A stretch of DNA of 25,742 bases from Alloascoidea africana (Eukaryota; Ascomycota; Alloascoideomycetes; Alloascoideales; Alloascoideaceae): positions 1 through 25,742 of the forward strand of contig JAKTTT010000116.1 of NCBI GenBank assembly GCA_030581615.1, read 5' to 3'. Numbering within the stretch: position 1 is the first letter of the stretch; each line of letters starts with the position of its first letter. The translations under genes and the position numbers were made by a program. Shown here piece by piece: positions 9,075 through 19,707 of this stretch. The notes under the pieces are model-generated. The model ran no database searches, was not told where the DNA came from, and saw only the letters and a program-made list of their open reading frames with translations.

Positions 9075-10925
9075 AATCGGAGGCTATGTATTGCTAATGC
9101 TCTGATATCTATTCGCATGTTCAATACCAAAATCGGAACGCTCCAGGTCCTTCCATTTATGGAGCTTTGTAAATAGGTATTAAGAATAAATGCATTATTT
9201 CATTGGAGTACAGAATTGAGGATTATAGTGTAGACAAGAATATGGTATAAGATTGTTATAGATATGGTCTAGTACTGGTTTCCGATTGAGAACCTGTTTG
9301 GCATTGTAAGACTGAGCCGGTCAAACTGAGCATGGCCTCCTTAATTTTTTTGGCAGAAGTGTTTCTTAGACGACTAATCCCAAGAAGTCTAAACAAGACA
9401 TTAACCACAGCTACACAAGTATTTTTCCGCCATTGTAGGGTTGACTCTGCTACAAAATCAGTAGACAGTAAATAGATAATTTGAATTGACTTGCCTATTC
9501 GAACAGGCCTATAGATACGCAAGGGGTTTTGGTGTAAAAAGAATATATACATTTAGACACTAACTGAAATGTTGTCTCCATTCTACATATAATGCTTCAA
9601 GATCAAAGCGGGGTCGTAAAATTGTGTTGTGGTGAAAAGAACACAACTTTGTTAGAAATAGACGACAACTAAACTGAAAAATCGGAAGTAATGTTTCATT
9701 CTAATTCCATTCTTGCACTGTTTAAAAACCATTGCTAGCACCCTCCTTTAGCCATACTGTGGCCAAGTTTCAGGCTAGTTCTTATGACATTATTTATCCG
9801 TTCGAATGATAAAGGTCGGCAAGACAATGATCCTGATTCTTTAAAGCCACCTTAGCATCTTTTTTGTCTGTATAGTGTGCTTCTAAAATCTAAAAGCACG
9901 AGGATATAAGCTAGTGGCAGATCATTGTTGTAATTGTGAACCTGATGCGTTTGTCTAGTTTGAGAAGCACAAGGCTCCTTTATCAAGTAGTTATTACTTC
10001 CATGTAAGGAAAAACTGATTGATTATCGAGCCTTGCAATTGAACTTCTAAATGCTTTTCTATTGCATTTCAAATTTATTTGACACACATTCCATTTCCTT
10101 CGCGTCTCACCGAGAAGTACATTAATTTTTCCATGTCATATATTCTCCACGCCATAAGCCTAGAGATTACACCGAGAAAAGTGTGTTCCTCTCTCTAAGC
10201 CTCATTAAGCTGGTACTCACTATCTTTTGTCGTAGTATAAGCAGAAATACTGAATAAATTAACTTTTTATAGGAAATGAGTCTCACTTTAAAGGTTGTTC
10301 TGAGTTTCCTTTCATTGAATAAAAACATCCCGGTTTCATATGATCTCATGATTAAATTTGGGCTATCCAAACTCAAACCTGGGCGTGAATACACAAGTGA
10401 TACCACAGCAAATGACAATGGAAAAAGGTTATGTTTCAAGGAATATGGAGAGAGCTTAAAGACCGGAAAGCCAATGCTTCTACAGTTTATCAAATGGACG
10501 TAGGTTAGTAGTGTTGCTCTGTTTAAACTCAGGAATAAGCCACCTGCTAATTATGTCTACTCTTTTGACAACTCATCTTCACAATCAAGTACTTTTACAT
10601 TTTACATAAAATGAAACAGCCAATATGAAAATGTGAAAATGCGAGAATCTATTAACTTCGATACCCATTGTGTTTTGTACATAAATATAGAAATAGCCAA
10701 AAGTATATTATACAATTTTCAGGAACTAGACGATTCCATTAGATATTCATTAAACCTAGTAATAAAAATGATAGAAAAAGTAAAGACACACTCAGAGAGT
10801 TTATAAAAATCGATTCAAACCAGTTTAATCACAAAACCTTCAATGACCGTGAGAGGTCTTCCTATGTGAACACCTGATTTCAACTTGCAAGCATGTTTTG
10901 ATTGAGTTTTGGACATTATACACCA
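9075..10925. other. Long gap between ACP1 and the zinc-cluster gene
   Basis: About 1.85 kb between convergent genes. The first part holds the ACP1 3' UTR, including a hairpin with arms GCTCCA/TGGAGC (9140-9165) and an AATAAA-like stretch near 9185. Further small hairpins are visible, with arms TTGTGTT/AACACAA near 9631-9655 and GTGCTT/AAGCAC at 9877-9899. Open frames of 75-108 codons (9256-9552 -, 10167-10493 -, 10276-10503 +) match nothing I know and are of chance length. No tRNA or known RNA gene was recognised. Confidence 0.5.
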
Positions 10926-12774
10926 TCAAAATTGTTCTCCTTTAACCCAAGGCTCATTTGTCTCGAGAGACGATAGCAAAGGGTTATTAGGCGATTGGCT
11001 ACTGGTTGTCGAAGTAAACAAAACACTTGTGGACACATCAATGGGCAGTAAATCACCCTCATTTGGAAACAGCCAAAAGTCATCATTCAATGCCATGTTT
11101 GAATTTCCATGCTCATGGTTAGTCTGTATACTGTTTTTTCTTCTAGAATGTTTGGCTAAAGAAGGGCCATGAATGGAGGCATTATCGGTAGAGTTCGGCA
11201 GAGTCTCCGATATCTCTTCGATCGGGTTGCTTTGACTCCCACCGAGGTTACTGAGGTCAGTGCCGTTGGTTAGAGTGGCCAGGGGCGAAGTGAGAATTGT
11301 ACCATTTTTGGATCTTCCAAACGGTATTCGATTACGATGAGAAGTGTGATGTTGTGTGCTGTTGGAGGAACAATTTTTTAATGGAAAGAGTGTGGACGTA
11401 GGCGATTTTGTAGCACTAGAAATCAAGGCTGTTTTCTCAAAGGGACCATTAGAATGCTTTCGATGACTTGGTTTATTCCAGCTTGATTCGCTAAGATCAG
11501 GAGAGTGTCGAAAAGAGGTCTTAACGTTATGAGCGTAATCTCCGTTAGAGTTCTGTTTTAAACGGGACAGAGAATTTGATCTTCCAAGGGCTTTAAGCTC
11601 TTTTCTATGATCCTTCGAAGGATACGTCTCAAAAGAAGAGATCGAGTCCATTATCATAGGCGTCAAAGGCACGCTTGTGCCAGAGCTATCAATGTTATTT
11701 GTGAGATTATTTAGACTTGTATAGGACGGTTCGGGATGAGGAACGGTGAAATCTGTTTCACTGAAGGGGCTTGCACATACTGAAGAGTAAGAGCCATCTG
11801 ATACTTCAAAATCTGACATTGAAAGAGATCCATTCATTGCAGCAGTCGCGATGGCTGCTCCTGATTGAAATTGGCCAAGCGGTCCCAATCCCAAATTACG
11901 AAAGTCGATTTTATCGGGCTCGTTCTCCATACCCATGGGACTATCAAAGTCGATATCCAACCTTTCCTTCTTGAGCATATGCTCTGCGTCATCCGGGTCA
12001 CATTCACCAATGATTTCTCCCCGAGGACGACTCCGTACAGTTCTTCGGTGCCTGGTAGACTTTCGGCCAGTTCTTTGAGCGCGCTGATTGGTTTTCTCTC
12101 TGTTCGGCAATGACTGTTTCTCTCCAGCCTCATCTGTTTCATTATTTGCATGCTTGTTGCGATCAGCCGAAACAGAAAAGGGAAAGTCATCATCATGGTT
12201 TTCAGTCGGTTTAGGGTTGGGAAGAATTCCATTCTGAAATTCAGTCACCAGCTGCTCCACGATGTTGTTGATGCTCAACCGAGTAGATCTTTCTTTTAGA
12301 AAAGACATATCATTATCGTTGATGGTCATTTCTACAAGCTTCTCCAGAGCTCGTGTTAAAATATCTATTCGAGTTTCCAGCAACTCAACATACCCAGCTG
12401 GATATGTCTTATCTTTTGCCTTTTTCCTTTCAGAGTATGTACATATTTTGTTGTCTACTAAGCATCGTTGACAAGGATGGTGTCCATCGCACTTGACAAA
12501 GACAAGATCCAATCAATCAGTTGTTAGTCACATTGTCTTTTCAAAGGTTGAAAACTCATCTTACCTTAGTTTTTTTGATACGACAAGTGTCACAGGCTTT
12601 ACCAACTCGTCTCTTTCTTACTTCAGGTTGGTCATCATGGGTCATCATACTTAGGGTTGAGTGCCTCAAAGATGGAATATTCGGAGTTGCTTTGGAAGCA
12701 ATACACGGATCTGATGATTGCATGATGTATGATGATGGGGAGGATGATGAAGACGTATCGCTTTGATTCTTCAT
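10926..12774 (-). CDS. Zn2Cys6 zinc-cluster transcription factor, two exons
   Basis: A fungal binuclear zinc-cluster DNA-binding regulator. Exons are 12774-12565 and 12491-10926 (591 aa). After a Ser-rich, basic N-terminus (KRRVGK), the cluster reads CDTCRIKKTK then CDGHHPCQRCLVDNKIC: six cysteines spaced 2-6-5-2-6, starting near residue 60. A linker (KKAKDKTYPAGYVE) and a heptad-like helix (LLETRIDILTRALEKL) follow, the usual linker and coiled-coil dimer order. The remainder is low-complexity, rich in Ser, Asn and Thr, with basic patches (GRKSTRHRRTVRSR). The C-terminal part (DDFWLFPNEGDLL) is acidic and aromatic like an activation region. I see no clear fungal-TF middle homology region. Target genes and a specific ortholog are not recognised. 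It is flanked by two unusually long gaps. Confidence 0.92.
12492..12564 (-). other. Intron inside the zinc-cluster motif (73 nt)
   Basis: Donor GTAAGA, branch TGACTAAC, acceptor GTCAAG, phase 0. It lies between the second and third cysteines of the cluster (KKTK then CDG). Retention gives two codons and a stop, so no complete cluster can be made without splicing. Confidence 0.93.
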
Positions 12775-12851
12775 GCTTTAGATTTACGATGGAGAAAGAA
12801 AGGCAGAGAAGAACAGCTAGAATATGAGAATATATTGCACCTGCCTGAATC

Positions 12852-12857
12852 CACGTG
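12852..12857. promoter_or_regulatory. CACGTG box upstream of the zinc-cluster gene
   Basis: CACGTGAC, read as GTCACGTG on the gene's strand, fits the Cbf1 consensus RTCACGTG. It lies about 78 bases upstream of the start codon. Confidence 0.35.
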
Positions 12858-13114
12858 ACCATGGCCCAGGATAGTTCCGTGTCCCGGCATTGCATACTAA
12901 CCACGCACGCCAAGGCGGTCTTAAATCTTGTCATATCTCGGCCTGCGTTTTGAGAGCTTATTTTTTTGCCCAGTCCATTTGAAACGATCTCTGGGCAGAG
13001 ATTGAGTTAATACAAGTAGTGCAAAGTTTCCTTCTACCAACTAGGCAGTTGAATAAAGGCATTCTCATAGGCTTACATTAAACTATGCCAATGAGAACTT
13101 TGGCCGGTTCTCTT

Positions 13115-13245
13115 TGTTAGGTCCGGAGGAAGTTAGGGTCAGTTGTTCACACACATAGCTGCTGAATTGCTATAGAATAGGGATCTAACTACTTATATAC
13201 CTATAGACTGAGCGTACCAGAGTGGATATCACTCGAGTCCTAACA
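13115..13245. mobile_element. Possible short solo LTR (fossil)
   Basis: A 131-base segment begins TGTTAGG and ends CCTAACA, a 7-bp inverted terminal repeat with the TG...CA ends of yeast LTRs. It is flanked by CTCTT and CTCTC, a 4 of 5 match to a target duplication. A TATA-like stretch (CTTATATAC) and a small hairpin (GAGTG/CACTC) lie inside. No internal retrotransposon genes are next to it. It is shorter than the usual yeast LTR, so it may be a worn fragment or a coincidence. Family not assignable. Confidence 0.33.
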
Positions 13246-14244
13246 CTCTCTAGTTTTTTAAGAAGTCTGCTTTCAAAGTATCGACATGGGGTCCCTTGCA
13301 AACAACTTAAGCTGCCAATACTGGGCGTTTATGAAGAAACCTTATGCATCGAGGCTATCGGCAAGGAAAAACTTAAATATGCGTATCAGCGATAAATTTA
13401 TGGCGAATATCATTCCTAATCGGATATAAATAGACTTGATGTCTATAGTGCTTTTCATTTAAGCATAATCTGATGTTCTTTAGATTTCCCTTTTAAGAGT
13501 AATGGCCGTAGACAATGGATGTCCGTAGTTCTGGGTCTTTACATAGCAAAGCGTTTTGAGGGTCTTTTTGAGTGGTTTACATTTAGCCAAAACCTGGCGG
13601 TTGAGACTCGTTTCCAAAAGAACGTTCCCGGCTTTTCAGTTTACACCTTTCACAAGTCTAAAATCTTTAGATGAACGAAACATAAGATCCAATTTTGTGA
13701 TTGATTGTAAAGGCGTGGCAAATCTGATGCCCTAGTTTTGGAAAGTAAATTTGCTTGGGTCTACTACTACAACAATAAAACCTAACACGGCTCAGTCGGT
13801 AGTTCAGCTAACAAGGTTTTTCAAGTACCTGAGCAATTCAATTTGCAGAGGCATAGCAAGTGTTCTTGTTGTTTAATATAGCTTGTACAGTCTTTCTTGT
13901 TTCTTAGAAACTCCAACTATTTTGATATCCAATTTCCAGAGGTAGCTTTTCAGAGTAACTCATTTGAGCGATTGATTTAAAGGTTCTTGCCGGTATATGT
14001 TAGCAACTCCGGCCATTCCAAGAGGGATCAAAAACGAGGTTTTGCCTGCAATATATACTAAAAGATACCAACATGGTAGGCATAATATCATAAATGTACC
14101 GCGAAATTTACATACGGAACTCTTTTGGATCTCCATATTTTGGTATAGATTACACTGGAATGTTGTCGAGTTTAAACACTTCGTTTTTCCAATCGACTAT
14201 GACACCTGAGAGTTTCGGGACATAAATTCAATATTTCTCCTTTG

Positions 14245-14258
14245 GAGGTTTAAACCTC
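14245..14258. repeat. Perfect 14-bp palindrome
   Basis: GAGGTTTAAACCTC is fully self-complementary and lies alone in the long divergent gap. It could be a dimeric protein-binding site or chance. Confidence 0.4.
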
Positions 14259-14950
14259 GTGGAAGCGTACTATCAAGTCACAAGGCTTGATGTTTGAAGA
14301 TACATTTAACAAGCCTACGTCGTTTAATAGTTTAATTGTTATCCTTGACTTTTTGATCGCCAAGATTATTTTGGTAGAGCTTAACTTTAACACTAAAACT
14401 TGGCATTCAAAAAAGATCGTTGCTGATGATGTAAGACTTTTAGTATCTCATAAGACATAAACAAACGACAAGACTACTCCGATTCAAGAAGTAGAATCGT
14501 ACGTTTTGAGGCCCACAATGGAATCTTATGATGATACAAGGGTGAGTCATTCCGCTTATTTTTCTTGCAACTCCTTTAAAATGATAAGCTGGTTTAGTAG
14601 TGTGTGCTTCCGAAATAGAATCTAATTTGTGTCAAATGGTAGTAGAAGGTTTCACACATGAGAGAGGTTGTTGGATGTATACTTCTAGTAATTGCAGCTT
14701 GCAATAATTAACTGAGTCCTACCCATCACACCGTGCCCACACTATGCAGGCTCAATAATTATGAAGAGGTTAGCGTGAGCATCCAGGTTAAAATGAATGA
14801 CTTACGGATTTTCCGACAATTTGAAGGTTGTACGTCATACTGACAATGTAAAAGATCGTGCGAAGAGCCCTATAGTTTCAACTGTTGTCCGGGTAAATAA
14901 TCAACTACTTCTTTCATCAATGCCATATCAAACTGAAAAATACGTTTTGT

Positions 14951-17900
14951 ATGAAAGAAAAAAATCAACTAAAAACAAAAAAGGGCCTGAAGCCAAACAA
15001 ATCCAAGAACCCAAAGGATTCTTCGAGTAACCAAAAAGGCTCTCAGAAATCTAAGGACAATAATGATGACAACGTCACATCCGCCAAAAAACCTACATCT
15101 AGAAGCATCGTTGCCTCTTCTTCTAGTTGGACGGGCAAGTTGCCGGTTAGTTTACTACATGAGCACTGCCAGAAGTTGAAATGGGAAAAAGCACAGTATG
15201 ATATGGTATGACAAATCAAACATGTTTTGAACTGAAAGCGATAGTCTAATTGGGACATCTATAACTTTAGCGGCATGTGAACGGGGGGTTTATAGCATCA
15301 ACGACCTTGTCTCGCAAGAATCCCAAAACTTCTCAAATAGAAACAGTAAAATTCACTACCCCCCAATCATTAGTGCCTCCTCAACAAACGAGCCTTGAAG
15401 CTCGCCACTATGCGGCCACGTACACTCTTCACCGTGTTGCCTCACACAAAAACTTGTCACTGGCTCTACCAAAACCTCACAAAGATTTATGGAACAAGCT
15501 GGAAACAGCTAGAAAAGAGTTGATGAAGGAAAGCACACAGAAGGTGGAGGAGGATTATAATTCCGATCCATTTCTTATACAACGGGAAAAGCTTTCACGC
15601 ATTGAGAAGAAGCAGAAGGCAATCTCAAAACTGAAAGAACAGGAGGCAGCCATGTCAAGGCCACAATTGATCACCACCAATTCGAAATCGCTTAGTTCTC
15701 AAAAGACAGGTAAAATGAGCATGCCTAGACTACCTACGAGTGAAGAGGTCCGTCTCAGTAGAAAAACATGGGATAAAGCTCCTAAAGTAGAAATGTCACC
15801 TTCTGTGCGCCAGTTAGTCGAGGAATGTGTCAAGAAAGAGAATATTTGGTCATTGATAGAAGAAAAATATCAAAATGAAAACAATGAAAAACATGTTTTG
15901 GAATCTAATTCAAAAGTTGTTGGCCAACTCTGTTCCCTTGGATTTCGAGAATCTCACTGTATCGAGGCATTACAATACGCTTCTACCTCCAATTCTGTTA
16001 CTTCTGCTCTAGAATGGTTACTTATGCATGTGCCAGAGGATGACCTACCAGAACAGTTTCTTCCAGACGCGGCAAATATTTCCTCTTCAGTTAAAGCTGT
16101 TGCAATTGACGGAGAACTAAAATATCAATATGCGGCAGAAAGGTTAGCTAATGCCGGCTATTTGATGAGAACTGTGCAACAAGTTTTAAGTGCCGTGAAC
16201 GGCGATGAACGAAAAGCGGCTGCCGAGCTGACAAGATCTCTTGTCGATTTGCGATCAATCCAGGAATTGAGTCCCATTTCAGAAGAGGAATCTCGAAACA
16301 TTTGGCAGGAGGAGGTTGAAAGCCTGGATGCCATATTTGAGTCTCGTGTACACCGATTTAATGACGAAGTGCAAATATCTTTAGAGCCTCACCAGTTGTC
16401 TAAGAAATTACTTGTTTTACATGTTTATCGGGGCGACTCATACCCCAATATTTTACCTGGTTTTGCCATTGTTGTTTCTGATAGCACAAAGAGACTTCCA
16501 CGCTATATCTGCCTATCTATAGTGAAACAATTATCAAATTACTTGGTGGAGCATGGAGCACTTGGTGACCCAATGATTTACACAGCTATAGAATGGATTG
16601 AAGAATCAATAGCAAACATCATTGAAAATCCAGGAAAGTTGCATGACATATCTGATGCAGTTCTTGGTTTCAAGAATCCAACTAGATTCAAGGATAACAA
16701 TGACAAGAATACAAAGAGATCTATGAAAAACTCCAAAAGAAAGGTACAGAAGTTTTCTGCACTTGAAATAGCAGATGAGCTGAAAAGGCGACTAGAGCTT
16801 CCAACTCATAAGGCAATTTTGGAATCTAGACGAGCTTTGCCGGCATGGTCTAAGCAACAAGATATAATCAAGTGCGTAAATTCGTCCCAGATAGTTCTTA
16901 TCACAGGCGAAACTGGTTCTGGAAAATCAACACAAACAGTTCAATTCATTCTTGACAACATGATATTGGAGCAAACCAAAGGTAATTCGGTTAATATTAT
17001 CTGTACCCAACCCAGAAGAATTTCCGCAATTGGGCTCGCTGACAGAGTGAGCGATGAGAGAGGTGTGAAATGCGGAAATGAAGTTGGTTACATCATTCGT
17101 GGAGAAAACAAGACTAGTGATTCTACTAAGCTAACTTTTGTTACTACTGGTGTTTTGTTGAGAATGATTCAACAATCTATGGGGAGCAATAAAGGCCAGT
17201 CTATTTTCCACACAATATCACATATTATAGTCGATGAAGTACATGAGAGATCCATTGACAGCGATTTCCTCTTGATTATCCTCAAGAATCTCACAAAAAA
17301 CTGTCCACAACTTAAAATCATCCTTATGTCCGCGACTATTGATGCATCGGTTTTCCAAAACTACTTTAGCAGTACAAAAGCCTCATTTGAGCACCTTCAT
17401 ATTTCTGGAAGAGCTCATCCTGTTACGGACACTTATCTCGATGATATTATTAAAGAACTTGATTTTAAAATACCCAAACCTCGAAACTTTAAAAAATCAA
17501 GGATTGAAGAGTATTTTGACAATAGCGACTATGAGGGAGAGGATGAGAATGATAAGAAGACAGAGATGATAACCCCAAATTCAAATTCTCCTTTCTTCCA
17601 GATTGGAAGGATGAACTACGATTTGGTTGCTCGGCTAGTTTTACATATCGACAAACAACTGAGCAAGTCTTCTAGCGATGGATCAATTCTCATCTTCATG
17701 TCTGGAGTTATGGAAATCAATCAGTGCATTTCTGCAATTAAGAAGTTTTGTGATTCTCCCTCCTTTTATTTAATTTTACCACTACACTCTGCTCTATCCT
17801 CTTCAGAACAGAAGAAGGTTTTTCCCAAAGCTCGCTCTCCAATACGAAGAAAAATTATTGTCTCTACCAACATTGCAGAAACCTCTATCACAATTTCAGA

Positions 17901-19480
17901 TGTTGTGGCAGTGATTGATTCAGGAAGAGTGAAACAAACAAGTTATGAATCGAACTCAACAAAGCTTACTGAGATTTGGTGCTCTAAAGCAGAGGCAAAA
18001 CAGAGAAGGGGTAGAGCAGGACGAGTTACCTCTGGCATTTGCTACAAGTTGTATACCAAAGAGACTGAAAGCAAAGTCATGAGCGAAAGCCCTGTTCCTG
18101 AGATTCAGAGAACTAGTCTGGAGCAAGTCTACCTATCAGTCAAGAGCATGGGAATAAATGATGTTCAAAAGTTTTTGTCTCTGGCTCTAGATCCTCCTTT
18201 GGATGAAACTTTGAATTTGGCAAGGGAAAAATTGATAAATATTGGTGCAATTGTTGTTGATGAAAGCATTGAAAGTTCTGTTGAAGAGCTTACAAATTTA
18301 GGACGATACCTTTCCCTGGTTCCAACAGATTTAAAATCAGCAAAGCTATTGATATATGGATGCATTTTCGGATGTCTAGAGTCATGTTTGACTTTGTCAG
18401 CAATCATTGGGAATGGAAAGAGCTTATTCAGCAATAGTTTTGAGAACAGAGATAACGTGAAACGGTAAGTATAAATTTTTGGTTTAAAGGGCTCAAACTG
18501 GTCTAATTTTATTGTTTTCTAGAGCCATGTTTCAGTTTTCCAAAGGGAATGGCGATCTGATTGCAAGTTTAGCTGCTTATAACACTTACAGAGTTGTCAA
18601 ACAAACAGAAGCTTCTTCGTATCTACGCAAATGGATGAATAATAATTTTATAGTCTACCAAAGAATTCGGGAAATGGAAACCACAAGAGTACAATTTTTG
18701 TCAATTTTACAAGACCTTAATTTTGTGCCTTTTGATTATGGTTTCAAATCAGAGAACACTTCTACCAACTCTAAAGTCAATTTTAAATCATTGAACCGAA
18801 ATTCAGAGAACAATGCAATCATATGTGCCCTTATTGGCGCTTCTTTCTATCCAAACGTGTCATCAATTCAATTACCTGATACCAAGTATCTTGCCAGCGT
18901 ATCTGGCTCGATAGCTCTAGACCCTGAGGAGAAGGCCATAAAGTACTGGATCAAAAAAGCATCTTCTCCGTCTTCTGATAACAAGAACTCTAGTGAGAAT
19001 TCCACCTCCCTGGCAACTAGAGCTTTTATTCACCCCTCATCAACATTGTTTAACACTCAAGGCACACAACAATCAATATTAGCCGAGTCATCACCGTCTA
19101 CTTCAACACCTTTATCATCTCATACTCAGAATTACACGCATGTTGTTTATGTGGCATCTCAGGCGACCTCTAAATTATATATGAGAGATCTGACTCCGAT
19201 AAATTCGTTTTCTGTGCTCTTATTTGGGGGCAGAATTACTTACAATATTTCCGACCTGGGTAATATTGACAATAGAAATAGGACTGCCCTACCCCAGGGG
19301 TTGATAGTCGACTCTTGGATGCCGTTTAAAGCTTGGATCAAGACTGGAGTGTTGATGAAAAATTTGAGATTCTTGTTAGATGGGGTCATTCACAAGAAAC
19401 TACAGGATCCTATGGTTGAGGTATGCAATCTGCCAGTGATAAGCATTGTAGAGCGCTTACTAGAGTGTAATGGGAAATGA
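14951..19480 (+). CDS. UBA-RWD DExH-box RNA helicase (YLR419W-like), three exons
   Basis: A putative ATP-dependent RNA helicase of the DHX29/DHX36/DHX57 group, ortholog-like to S. cerevisiae YLR419W (about 1435 aa), whose cellular role is poorly defined. Exons are 14951-15205, 15271-18464 and 18523-19480 (1468 aa). A Lys-rich N-terminus is followed by SWTGKLPVSLLHEHCQKLKW, also typical of this family. A UBA domain lies near residues 300-345 (LCSLGFRESHCIEALQ) and an RWD domain near 428-550 (EEVESLDAIFES). The helicase core follows: motif I GETGSGKST (about 631), Ia TQPRR, II DEVH (740), III SAT, V STNIAETSIT and VI QRRGRAGR (996). HA2 and OB-like C-terminal parts come after. The start is the first ATG after an in-frame stop at 14894. 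It is convergent with MSD1. Confidence 0.95.
15206..15270 (+). other. Helicase intron 1 (65 nt)
   Basis: Donor GTATGA, branch GTCTAAT, acceptor CTTTAG, phase 0. It joins QYDM to RHVNGGF. The downstream frame has only a non-ATG beginning, which supports the splice. Confidence 0.9.
18465..18522 (+). other. Helicase intron 2 (58 nt)
   Basis: Donor GTAAGT, branch GTCTAAT, acceptor TTCTAG, phase 2 (CG joined to A, giving Arg). It links the helicase core to its C-terminal domain. The donor holds an in-frame TAA. Confidence 0.93.
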
Positions 19481-19707
19481 GCAATACATCATAGCAGTTT
19501 CTTATTAACAAAATAGATGTTTATACTATCAAAAATACCGTGATTAGAGTAGATAGAAGATGTGAAATAAGGGAAATCTATCAGGCAAAATTGCGGGTAT
19601 AGAAGGCTTGTGAAGAATAAGAGAATCGCGAAAATATCCTCCAATTCCAACTTTTACACAAATGATGAAACTATTTACAGAAATCAAGCATAAAAATGCT
19701 TGAAGAT
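19481..19707. other. Short convergent 3' region
   Basis: 227 bases between the stop codons of the helicase and MSD1 genes. AT-rich, presumably containing both poly(A) sites. Its size is typical of a compact yeast genome and contrasts with the long gaps around the zinc-cluster gene. Confidence 0.6.

Larger units (their letters stand above)
12775..14950. other. Long divergent gap between the zinc-cluster gene and the helicase gene
   Basis: About 2.2 kb containing the two divergent promoters. It holds a CACGTG box (12852-12857), a possible short solo LTR (13115-13245) and a perfect 14-bp palindrome (14245-14258). The largest internal open frame (13997-14209, +, 70 codons) resembles nothing I know. 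No RNA gene was recognised. The rest is unassigned. Confidence 0.5.

Noticed and set aside
9256-9552. 98-codon open frame on the minus strand
   Set aside because: Length is expected by chance in AT-rich sequence, no recognisable domain, no support from context.
9795-9815. TTCGAAT flanked by short arms, resembling a tRNA T arm
   Set aside because: The stem does not pair properly around a 7-nt loop and no acceptor or D arm is found.
10167-10503. Overlapping small open frames on both strands (108 and 75 codons)
   Set aside because: They overlap each other, resemble no known protein and are of chance length. Transcription data could revive one of them.
13997-14209. 70-codon open frame in the divergent gap
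   Set aside because: No family resemblance. I considered a retroelement remnant but saw no diagnostic motif.
14518-14720. Possible upstream helicase exon (ATG followed by GTGAGT), or a C/D-box snoRNA with ATGATGA at about 14529 and CTGA near 14709
   Set aside because: No acceptor gives a homologous join to the helicase N-terminus, and no terminal stem closes the snoRNA boxes.
14774-14784. GCATCCAG, considered as a telomerase RNA template for a TGGATGC-like repeat
   Set aside because: Only about one copy is present, whereas a template needs more than one repeat. It also lies just upstream of the helicase gene.
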